Below, in pieces: positions 1 through 7,212 of a stretch of DNA of 13,458 bases (position 1 is the stretch's first letter; each line of letters starts with the position of its first letter). This DNA comes from a bacterium (GTDB lineage: Bacteria; Auribacterota; JABMQX01). A model generated the notes under the pieces. It worked only from the letters and a program-made list of their open reading frames with translations. It did not search any database and had not been told where the DNA came from. The stretch lies in the NCBI GenBank assembly GCA_013203085.1, contig JABMQX010000183.1, positions 1-13,458 on the forward strand, read 5' to 3'. Made by a program: the position numbers and the translations under genes.

Positions 1-246
1 GCCAGCCGCGATATTGTCGGTACCTCCCGGCACCATGGAGTAATCGCCGGTGGCTCGGTTCATCCACCCCCCACCCACAGTGGAGGCGAGCCCACTGGCC
101 CTGTTGTGGCCGCCCCCGCCAACTGCTCCATAGGACTTGTCCGCCGTTGTCCCGGTGCCATCACCCGCATGGAATGGAGGCGGAAAACGACGTGCTCTCG
201 TTCGGAGCCGCGCATGGCCAAGCAGCCAGCTGGACATGAACAACAT
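1..246 (-). CDS. Fragment of a hep_Hag (YadA-head-like) repeat protein, runs off the left edge
   Basis: Read on the minus strand from about 141 down to 1, the sequence encodes three consecutive 15-residue units: DKSYGAVGGGGHNRA, SGLASTVGGGWMNRA and TGDYSMVPGGTDNIA. The pattern S/T-G-x-x-S-x-V-x-G-G-x-x-N-x-A is that of hep_Hag/YadA-head beta-roll repeats, which occur in trimeric autotransporters and in many large secreted proteins of environmental bacteria. The frame is open from 255 to the left edge. In-frame ATGs at 246 and 237 have no visible Shine-Dalgarno sequence, and the first 35 residues (Arg- and Pro-rich) do not look like a signal peptide or this repeat family. The true start is therefore uncertain, and the N-terminus may be lost or frameshifted. 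It lies just downstream of the RHS stop codon. It could be the 5' end of a real gene or a decayed remnant. The repeat identity is fairly sure; its status as a gene is not. Confidence 0.45.
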   Translation of the reverse strand, partial: MLFMSSWLLGHARLRTRARRFPPPFHAGDGTGTTADKSYGAVGGGGHNRASGLASTVGGGWMNRATGDYSMVPGGTDNIAAG

Positions 247-272
247 TTGCCCAATTCAAATCACGCCAATGG

Positions 273-695
273 TTACTCTAACCGGATAAAGAAGAGATCC
301 GTATCGTGATAATTCTTTGGCTCATACCTTTCTCTTCCGATCTGTTGGAGCTGTTCAGACGTCCATCCGGACGTCTCCAACAGCACTTCCATTTGCGCTG
401 GGTTCCACATCTCATACACTTGCTCGATTCTGATCCACTCACCTGTGCCGAAGACTTCGTCGGCGGATTTCCCCATGGCATATAGCGCTTCTTGCCTCAA
501 ACCGAGGTGAAGAGGGTCATGCAGAGCATAGAGCATCTGTTCATATACATTGTCAACGCCGTGTCCCTTAAACTGCCAATAGACAGTCGCTAGCTCTTCA
601 TCAGTCATCTCCAGATATTGTTTCACATGATCTATGAGGTACGGGTGCAAAACGTTAAAGGACACACCGCCCCTGAGGCACTTGCTGGATTGTTG
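273..695 (-). other. Unique C-terminal domain (RHS tip) of unknown function
   Basis: After the core ends at DRQGL (residue 1986), residues 1987-2126 match no toxin family I recognise. The segment is rich in aromatic and acidic residues, appears largely helical, and carries His2003, His2009, a G-H-G at 2030-2032, His2045 and His2049 (in LHDPLHLGL). There is one Cys (1992). In polymorphic RHS toxins this position holds the swappable effector, usually followed by an immunity gene. Here the next 270 bp contain only the hep_Hag fragment. The tail could be a novel toxin, a binding domain or an inert tip. Its location is clear; its function is open. Confidence 0.6.
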
Positions 696-3600
696 GAGTC
701 CCTGTCTATCCAGCCAGTTGACTGGATCGTTTCCAGTGTAGACATAGAGGTTGGACGCACGTCCAATGAAAAGAATCGGATCTTTGGAGGTCCAACGGCC
801 GGCAGCGGGCTGGTAGTCGCGGGCGCCGAAGCGGATCAGCCTGTGATCGGGATCAGCCATGCCTCCAGCAAAACCGAAGCAGATGTCGAAAGCTGGGTTC
901 GTATCGTTGAAGACGTTGCCGAAGGCGTCGTAGTCCACCTGTTTGACAACGGAGCCCGTATCGTCCACAACCAACCGTGGGCTGCCCAGATGATCGCTCA
1001 CAATGTGGTACGTGGAACCCTCTCGCATCATGGTCACAGGTACTCCGGGCCCGACGTAGATGAATGTGGATCGCAAACTGCTGGTGCCATCATATTCGGC
1101 GAGCGGCAGGGGCCCTTGTCCATAAAGCCAGGCATGGGTTCTCGCGCCCTCCACAGAACGTGCGATACGGCGGCCCCGGACATCACATTGGTAGCTGATT
1201 TGCCGTCCGTCCGCCAGGTCCACACTGGTGAGAGTGCCATCCGTGTTGTAATTGTAGGTTGTAACCGAGGTTCCTTCGGTCACCTGGTTGAGCTGGCCGT
1301 CGGCGTCATAGCTGTAAGAATTCTCTCCCGCTGTAAGCAGCTTGTTGTCTGCATCGTAACTGTAATCGTCGCTGGCCAGGTTCCGGCCGGTCAGAGTGTT
1401 GTTGATTCCGATACGGTTGCCGACGCTGTCATAGGTGTAGGACTCGACCTCGATCCCGTCCCGCTTGACGGTGATCAACTGTCCGATGGAATCGTATTCG
1501 TAACCCCAGGTATGGGTCTCACCCGCGATGATTTCCGCCCTCTGGCTTATCCTGCCCAGGGCATCGCAAGTGTAGCTGACATCGTAGCGGTCTGAACCGT
1601 GAGTCACGGTAGCCGAGCTGAGCTCTCCGTAGCTATTGTAGCTGTATACGACCTGGAAATCTCCGTCAGCGATGCCGGTCAGCAAGCCGTTGTCTTCATC
1701 ACGAGTGAGGCTGATGTCTCCGACACCGGTGAGCAAACCATCGTTGTCATATGTTGCGCCAAGGGTGATCCCGGCATACTCCATCTGCGAAACACGGAAG
1801 TCGTTACTGTAAGTGTAGCCGATGCTCCCCGTGATCAGATTACTCCAGGTGGCGCTCTTCAAGAGGCTGCCATCGTAGCTGTAATCCACTTGTTGACCAT
1901 CCCTGGAGATCGCCTGTGTCAGCGAGCCGGAGTCAGGGTCGTATCCGAACGTGTGATTGCCTTCCGGGGTCCGGCTCTCCGCAAGCTGGCCTTTCATGTT
2001 GTGTACCCACTCAACGGCGTTCCCAGAAGGATACTGACGGCGCGTAAGCTTCTTGTCCTTGTTATAGGTGAACGTCTCTTGGCCCCCTAACGGGCTTCGA
2101 TAAGTCTCAAGAAGGTTCACCGGAGTATAAGTGAACTCGTGCTGCGTTGTTCCGTCCGGTTCGGTCAGCTCAAGGAGATTCCCCATCTCATCACGCTTAT
2201 AGCCCCAGGCGGTGTTCTCTGGCAAGGTAAGGCCGGTCACCCACCCGTGGGCATCTCGCTCGTAAATGGTCTCTTCCTCCAGAGGATTGGTCACGCTCTT
2301 CAGATACCCCGTGGTGGCGTCATAGACAAAGCCGCTCTGACGCGTGCCGTCGGTCATGCGCTCAACGCGGCCGTGATCATCGTATACAAACCTGAGAGAT
2401 TCCAGGTTGCCCAATTGGACGTCCAGCACTCGGCCCTGCTCGTCCAGCATTGTAGTGGTCTGGCGACCTTCAGGGCTGGTTCCCGCCCAGGTCCTCGTCA
2501 GGGCATCATATGCACTGGAATGGGTCCTGCCATTGATCTCCACGGTCTCGTTCAGGGTTTCGACGCTCAGGGGATCGCCCGGATCGGCGAGCGCCGCCTC
2601 GCGCTCTCTCGTGAGTTGGAATGTGAGGCCGCCTGGTGTGACAGAAACGGTGCCCTCCGTCACAGGCGCTTGCATCCCGAAGCGCGGGTCCGGTCCTTCG
2701 ACTTCTGCCGTGGCCATGCCGTCGGAGTAAGTGACCACCGTGCTACCATCCGTGCCGAACAGCACTTCGCTTTGGGTGCAGCAGGCAGAAGTGTTCACTC
2801 GGCGGCTTTCGCCGGTGGGAAGGAGTTCCACCTTGTAGCTGGAAACATTATCCTCAGCCGTTCTAAGAGCGACTGTGTAGCTATTATCGTCTTCTGTTCT
2901 CTCCAGCTCCACGAAACCACCAGCCGGGTCATCGTCCCTGATCAGCCTTCCCCTATCGTCATATGTGAAGGTGGTTGTATGGTTTCTGGGGTTGGTGAGA
3001 GTCTTAAGGAGTCCTTCGTTCACATAGGTGAGACGGAACGTGCTACCTGCGGGATCCGTGATGGCCTCAACGTAACCATCGCCGTTAAGACTGAGCTCGG
3101 TCCGCTGGCCAAAAGGAGCAATGATAGCGGTCGGCTTGCCCTCCGCATCTCGTTCAATGGAGGTCAGGTTGGCATCTCCATCCTCCACCGAATCCAACAG
3201 ACCATTGTGGTCGTAAGTCAGCTCGTAGATTATCGCACCCGTCAGGGAATTAATGGTCCGCCGATGAAGGCCAGTGGAATCGAAGAGGTATAGCTTCATG
3301 CCGTCGCCGGAAGGAACAAGTATATCGGCGTAAGTAAAACCCGGCAGTGGCGGCGACAGGCTACGAATCCGCTCGTTGCCAGAATCCACGAAATAGAGCG
3401 TGCCATCTGGGGCCAACGCAATGCCCCCGGGGCCGTTGAGAGTCGCGCTCGCCGCCGGTCCCCCATCACCGCTAAATCCGGACACGCCTGTGCCGGCGAC
3501 GGTCCTGATGATTCCGTCCCCCCCGATCTGTCGAACACGAAGGTTTGTCTGATCGGTGATGTAGAAGTTTCCGTCTGGAGCCGCTACAATCCCGCCCGCT

Positions 3601-6600
3601 TTAAGCCGAGCCTCCGTTGCCGGTCCGCCGTCCCCGAGTTCCCTCGCCAATCTGTCCCCGGCAAACGTCGTGATGATCCCATTGGGACTCACGCGGCGGA
3701 TCAGTGATTCGTCCGCGATGTAGAGGCTGCCGTCGAGCCCCAGGGCAAGGGCGCCCGGTCCATCCAGCCGCGCCTGGCGAGCCGGGATCCCGTCGTCGCG
3801 AGAATCACCTCCGCCTGCCACGGTGGTGATGATGCCGTCCGGACCTATGTGGCGTACCCGCTTATCAAAGTAGTCCGAGACGTACAGACTTCCGTCCGGG
3901 CCAAACAACACACCCGAAAACCCCTTGAAGCTCGCTTCGGAAGCCGGTCCCCCATCCCCGGTCCCCCCGTTGCCGAACATTCCGTTCCCCGCAAATGTCG
4001 TAATAATTCCGTCCAGATCAACGCGGCGAATACGGTAATTCTCCTTGTCGCCGATGTAGACGCAGCCGTCCGGGCCGATCGCCACCGGAGAGGGGCGGGC
4101 CAGTCTTGCTTGGGTCGCGGGTCCGCCGTCACCGCTGTACCCATGAAGCATGTTCCCTGCCACTGTGGTGATGATCCCATCCGGGCTCAGTTTGCGAACG
4201 CGGTTGAAGTAGTACTCACTGAAGTACAGAGTATCGTCAGGACCAAAAGCGATTATAGTGGGCACTATGTAAGCATCCTTGGCGGGCACACCTTCACCAG
4301 TATTCCCGGCCGGGCCACCTCCTGCAAACGTGTCGATGATCACATTGATGGATCCCGCGCTGCGCCGCACGCCGTCGCCCCGATGCAGGACTCTCGCACG
4401 AGGGTCGTAGCTGTGCTGCTTGCTCAGCGTCCAGCCCCCAAGGCCCTGGCCGCGAGCGTCCCAGAAGTTAGAGATGGTTCTTCGCTGCTCTTGCCAAAGA
4501 ACCACCTCTTGCCGCGCGCGACTGCTAGTAATTGGCGTTCCCGAAAGTTGCCCGAAACTCTGGCCAAACTCCGCCGGCTCCTGGTAAACCGCGTCATAGG
4601 CGTGCCCGATGCGAACAGTAACAGGCTGTTGTCCTTGGGGTGCTCGCCCGTAAACGTCTCTCCCATCCCATGTGAAGGTATAGCTCTGGTTCGGCTCTGC
4701 CGGGAACGTTTCTAGGAAGCGCCTCCCGGCAACGTAGATCTCCAGTTCGATCCTCTTGACACTGGCGGGGATTTCGGTGCTACTGAGCGGAATGTCCAAA
4801 GTACGGACGGATTTCCTTCCCGGCACCCGGTCGCTTTGATAGTGAATGCTGTATGGTGTGCCCGTAATCAAAACGGACTCGCCCACCGTCTGGTTTTGTG
4901 CTTCGATGACCGACGAGCCGAACAGCTTGCATAGGCCCATCTTCTCGCAGAGCAGCTCGTTCAGAAAGTCCTGGGCTGGATTCTGCGTCTTGGGAGGTTC
5001 TGCATCTTCCGGTGGTCCGTAAGGCCAGTTGCAGTCCCAGGGAGTGAAATGATTGACCGAGAATCGCCAAAGACTCTGCCCCGCCATGTAGAGAGCGGCC
5101 AACTGTTCTCGCTCCGCATCAGTGATGCTCAGGTCAGCGAGTGCGGCTTCATCCGCAGGCTGTCCGCTACCATCAACATCGAGTTGCGCAAGACCACCTT
5201 CGACACCGAGGATCTCGATGACGCGCCCATTCGTCGAAGGAATCCACGCCGCTTTCTCGCTGTCATAAGATCCCACCGGAACAATCCCGCCGACGGGAAA
5301 GTTCAGAAAGTTCTCGACATATGCAGGCAGCGGAGTAGCAAATCGCACGTTTATCGCTCCGGCCGCATCAGCTTCATCCACAGTGAATTCGACACAATAG
5401 GTGTACCCAACAGTCGGAGGAAGCAGCGCGGGCATGGCTTCAGGGCCGTTCTCGCCGACGCTGAACTCTGTCGCACGGACGCTCAGGGCTGTGATGGACT
5501 GACTACTGCCATCAGCGAATTCCAGTTCCGCTGCGGTCCCGGATGGAAAAAACAGAGTCGCTTGCCGGGTACCATCAACGTCCGAAACTTGTCCTCCTCT
5601 TGCCACTTGCGTGGAACCGGTCCCCAGGTTAACTGTGGTTACTTGAGTGTCCCGGGGAATCAACACCACGTCCGGCAGCCACGCGTAGTCTTGCCAGAGC
5701 ACGTTCACCCGACGCTGGGCCTTCAGATACCCTTCCTTGGAATAATTCACGGTAAGATAGCCGCCTCCATTGACCGCCATGTCAAACATGCCATCATTGC
5801 GGGTCGACGTGTAACCGAATTCGGGGTGGCCCAAGATGGTCACAGCGACTCCGGAAAGAGGCTCACCGTCGCGGCCCATCGCCTTCCCCCGCAGTACGGC
5901 TGCTTGCTTCGGAACAATGACGCCGCCCGCGACTCCGGTCTGGACCGGGCTATCCCCGGTGTAGAGGAACTCCGTGGCGGAAAATAGGGCGGTGGCAACG
6001 GCGCCATCCACAGGGGGCGCGAGGATTACACTGACAACGCTTGAGACTTCGCTCTCACCCATGTTCCCAACCGCCGACACCACATAGTAGTAGGTGACCC
6101 CGTAGTCCAGCCCCGTGTGGCTGAACGGTGAGGTCACATCTTCTTCCCTGTTGGCATCGAGGGGGGAGAACTTCGCGTCTGTGGACCAATAGACATTGTA
6201 GGAAGAGGCCCCTGGCACCGCTTCCCAGGCAATCACCACCTTGCCGTCCTCAACGCTGGCTGCCACATCACCCGGAGGCGAGGGAGGATCGTGCAGAGCC
6301 TCCGTTTGAATCCTGTAGAAGCGTGTCCCACTTCCGGAAGCCCCGGCATCGGTCCAAGTCGTATCGGCAATGGGCCACTGATCGGTTGGCGCGCCGGGCG
6401 CCCAATTCCCTTCGGACAATGCGTCACGGTACTCGACCCTGTAGACAAAGTTCGTCCCCAGGTCATTCCAGGTTAGAGTAATGCCGTCTTCACTATGGAC
6501 CTGGATATCAACTACCAAAAACGCCGTTGGATCATGTTCTTCCGCAAGGATCTGCCCCGCACAACGAGGCACCTTCCAGGATTGGATCACGACGAGCATC

Positions 6601-6653
6601 AGTAGGACGGATAAAATCAAGTTCACAGCACTCTTGGGATTTCTGAGAGACAT
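273..6653 (-). CDS. Giant secreted RHS/YD-repeat protein with FnIII, TTR-like and NHL domains (teneurin-like architecture)
   Basis: This 2126-residue protein is probably surface-exposed or secreted. RHS/YD proteins form a closed beta shell, and many deliver a C-terminal toxin or mediate adhesion. Visible order: signal peptide about 1-33 (hydrophobic core NLILSVLLMLVVI); two FnIII-like domains about 46-118 and 122-212; a carboxypeptidase-regulatory/TTR-like domain about 250-312; a beta-rich region about 340-765; six NHL blades about 771-1100 (motifs such as DGIITTVAG, GDGGPA, GPDGxLY); YD repeats about 1110-1950; and the RHS core end GRWTSKDPILF near 1952, then NDPVNWLDRQGL. A unique 140-residue tail follows (1987-2126). 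The usual DPxGL signature is altered to DRQGL. The start at 6653 is chosen because AAAGGAG sits 8 nt upstream and the signal peptide begins there; a 27-residue upstream extension has neither. It is monocistronic, with about 560 bp upstream to the fucosidase stop. The family is certain; the activity is not. Confidence 0.95.
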   Translation of the reverse strand: MSLRNPKSAVNLILSVLLMLVVIQSWKVPRCAGQILAEEHDPTAFLVVDIQVHSEDGITLTWNDLGTNFVYRVEYRDALSEGNWAPGAPTDQWPIADTTWTDAGASGSGTRFYRIQTEALHDPPSPPGDVAASVEDGKVVIAWEAVPGASSYNVYWSTDAKFSPLDANREEDVTSPFSHTGLDYGVTYYYVVSAVGNMGESEVSSVVSVILAPPVDGAVATALFSATEFLYTGDSPVQTGVAGGVIVPKQAAVLRGKAMGRDGEPLSGVAVTILGHPEFGYTSTRNDGMFDMAVNGGGYLTVNYSKEGYLKAQRRVNVLWQDYAWLPDVVLIPRDTQVTTVNLGTGSTQVARGGQVSDVDGTRQATLFFPSGTAAELEFADGSSQSITALSVRATEFSVGENGPEAMPALLPPTVGYTYCVEFTVDEADAAGAINVRFATPLPAYVENFLNFPVGGIVPVGSYDSEKAAWIPSTNGRVIEILGVEGGLAQLDVDGSGQPADEAALADLSITDAEREQLAALYMAGQSLWRFSVNHFTPWDCNWPYGPPEDAEPPKTQNPAQDFLNELLCEKMGLCKLFGSSVIEAQNQTVGESVLITGTPYSIHYQSDRVPGRKSVRTLDIPLSSTEIPASVKRIELEIYVAGRRFLETFPAEPNQSYTFTWDGRDVYGRAPQGQQPVTVRIGHAYDAVYQEPAEFGQSFGQLSGTPITSSRARQEVVLWQEQRRTISNFWDARGQGLGGWTLSKQHSYDPRARVLHRGDGVRRSAGSINVIIDTFAGGGPAGNTGEGVPAKDAYIVPTIIAFGPDDTLYFSEYYFNRVRKLSPDGIITTVAGNMLHGYSGDGGPATQARLARPSPVAIGPDGCVYIGDKENYRIRRVDLDGIITTFAGNGMFGNGGTGDGGPASEASFKGFSGVLFGPDGSLYVSDYFDKRVRHIGPDGIITTVAGGGDSRDDGIPARQARLDGPGALALGLDGSLYIADESLIRRVSPNGIITTFAGDRLARELGDGGPATEARLKAGGIVAAPDGNFYITDQTNLRVRQIGGDGIIRTVAGTGVSGFSGDGGPAASATLNGPGGIALAPDGTLYFVDSGNERIRSLSPPLPGFTYADILVPSGDGMKLYLFDSTGLHRRTINSLTGAIIYELTYDHNGLLDSVEDGDANLTSIERDAEGKPTAIIAPFGQRTELSLNGDGYVEAITDPAGSTFRLTYVNEGLLKTLTNPRNHTTTFTYDDRGRLIRDDDPAGGFVELERTEDDNSYTVALRTAEDNVSSYKVELLPTGESRRVNTSACCTQSEVLFGTDGSTVVTYSDGMATAEVEGPDPRFGMQAPVTEGTVSVTPGGLTFQLTREREAALADPGDPLSVETLNETVEINGRTHSSAYDALTRTWAGTSPEGRQTTTMLDEQGRVLDVQLGNLESLRFVYDDHGRVERMTDGTRQSGFVYDATTGYLKSVTNPLEEETIYERDAHGWVTGLTLPENTAWGYKRDEMGNLLELTEPDGTTQHEFTYTPVNLLETYRSPLGGQETFTYNKDKKLTRRQYPSGNAVEWVHNMKGQLAESRTPEGNHTFGYDPDSGSLTQAISRDGQQVDYSYDGSLLKSATWSNLITGSIGYTYSNDFRVSQMEYAGITLGATYDNDGLLTGVGDISLTRDEDNGLLTGIADGDFQVVYSYNSYGELSSATVTHGSDRYDVSYTCDALGRISQRAEIIAGETHTWGYEYDSIGQLITVKRDGIEVESYTYDSVGNRIGINNTLTGRNLASDDYSYDADNKLLTAGENSYSYDADGQLNQVTEGTSVTTYNYNTDGTLTSVDLADGRQISYQCDVRGRRIARSVEGARTHAWLYGQGPLPLAEYDGTSSLRSTFIYVGPGVPVTMMREGSTYHIVSDHLGSPRLVVDDTGSVVKQVDYDAFGNVFNDTNPAFDICFGFAGGMADPDHRLIRFGARDYQPAAGRWTSKDPILFIGRASNLYVYTGNDPVNWLDRQGLQQSSKCLRGGVSFNVLHPYLIDHVKQYLEMTDEELATVYWQFKGHGVDNVYEQMLYALHDPLHLGLRQEALYAMGKSADEVFGTGEWIRIEQVYEMWNPAQMEVLLETSGWTSEQLQQIGRERYEPKNYHDTDLFFIRLE
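696..3326 (-). repeat. YD/RHS repeat shell of the RHS protein
   Basis: Residues about 1110-1986 are dominated by diverged YD repeats, for example TYDHNGLLDSV, TYDDRGRLIRD, VYDDHGRVERM, TYDSVGNRIG and SYDADGQLNQV, at a spacing of about 20 residues. The block ends with the RHS-associated core: YHIVSDHLGSPRLVVDDTGS, QVDYDAFGNV, RFGARDYQPAAGRWTSKDPI and LYVYTGNDPVNWLDRQGL. In the family this forms a spiral beta-barrel that encloses the C-terminal polypeptide. Confidence 0.93.
3354..4343 (-). repeat. Six NHL beta-propeller repeats inside the RHS protein
   Basis: Residues about 771-1100 contain six tandem units of 52-58 residues. Units begin near 771, 825, 881, 939, 991 and 1046. The hallmark elements are (D/N)GIITT(V/F)AG, then GDGGPA(T/S), then a P/G-rich turn, then GPDGxLYxxD and R(V/I)R. 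These are NHL blades and should close a six-bladed propeller placed just before the YD shell, as in teneurins. The fourth and fifth units deviate in the GDGGPA segment (DDGIPARQARL and LGDGGPATEARL), so the copies are diverged and not a recent amplification. Confidence 0.9.
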
Positions 6654-6661
6654 CTTTGCGT

Positions 6662-6668
6662 CTCCTTT
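6662..6668 (-). promoter_or_regulatory. Shine-Dalgarno sequence of the RHS gene
   Basis: AAAGGAG on the minus strand lies 8 nt before the ATG at 6653. It settles the start in favour of the signal-peptide Met rather than the ATG at 6734, which would add 27 residues with no signal-peptide character. Confidence 0.8.
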
Positions 6669-7096
6669 CTTCCTCGGGCGAGCCTGAAATGAAGGCAATC
6701 GTGCATCGGGCATGAATGGATAGTCCATAACCAAATACGTTAAGCATACTCAAGATACTTCCCCTCGAGCCTGGCTGTCAATGACTATCCCGGGCAGCCG
6801 AGAGCGAGACAACCAACGCCGCAGACCACACATCCTTTCGTGCCGTATCATAAGTGCACGCTATTCGTCTTGGAGCCGAGCTCTGGGGGATCACATTACG
6901 GGAAATGCCTGATGGGCAAGAACACAGAATCCGGTGACGCTAACTCCTTTTATGAAGACCGGCATGGGCTTTCGATGACCGGATCCGGGGGATGACCTAT
7001 AAACAGTGGTATGTCGCGCACTTGCTTCACTATATCCTACTCTGAACGAAAGGAAAGAAACGCTCGTAAAGGTGCGCACTCTTTCTAAAAGGCCAG

Positions 7097-7185
7097 AAAC
7101 GCCACTATCCGGCGCTTATCACCTAATTCTCGAATACAAGAATCAGCAACCGGGGTCAGCCTTGATGAATGATCAGTGATAAGCG
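7097..7185 (-). repeat. 10-bp inverted repeat overlapping a second hairpin, downstream of the fucosidase gene
   Basis: CGCTTATCAC (7113-7122) and GTGATAAGCG (7176-7185) are perfect inverted copies separated by 53 nt, and begin about 28 nt after the fucosidase stop. On the minus-strand RNA, the distal arm overlaps AAGCGCC (7117-7111). That segment can instead pair with GGCGTTT (7103-7097) around a 7-nt loop, with one G-U pair, and a TTTT run follows at 7090-7087. The two pairings exclude each other. The simplest reading is a transcript-end structure for the fucosidase mRNA; the lack of a T-run directly after the stem makes a strong intrinsic terminator doubtful. Confidence 0.4.
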
Positions 7186-7212
7186 TTCCCAATTGCAGGC
7201 CGATGTGGAACC

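Larger units (their letters stand above)
6654..7212. other. Intergenic spacer between the fucosidase and RHS genes
   Basis: This 559-bp spacer contains the RHS Shine-Dalgarno and 5' leader at its left end and an inverted repeat with an overlapping hairpin at 7097-7185. Short frames such as 6891-7079 (minus) have no ribosome binding site and no recognisable product. Nothing else was identified. Any RHS promoter should lie here, but I see no convincing -35/-10 pair. Confidence 0.5.

Noticed and set aside
618..1595. Long plus-strand open frame (325 residues) opposite the RHS gene
   Set aside because: It lies antisense to YD repeats, has Val/Ile/Ser-rich low-information sequence and no ribosome site. 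It arises from the codon use of the opposite strand.
2139..3293. Plus-strand open frame of 384 residues
   Set aside because: It is fully antisense to the RHS YD region, with no recognisable domain and no start signal.
3354..4343. Regularly spaced similar DNA blocks as a CRISPR-like or satellite array
   Set aside because: The similarity is the NHL blades of the RHS protein: units of about 170 bp, diverged at DNA level and in frame.
5049..5987. Plus-strand open frame of 312 residues
   Set aside because: It is a shadow of the RHS N-terminal region, with no family resemblance and no ribosome site.
6654..6734. 27-residue N-terminal extension of the RHS protein
   Set aside because: The downstream ATG at 6653 has AAAGGAG at proper spacing and begins the signal peptide; the extension has neither.
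6725..6753. Possible -35/-10 pair (TTGAGT, 17 bp, TTATGG) upstream of the RHS gene
   Set aside because: The -10 part is a poor match and no independent support exists; too weak to call.
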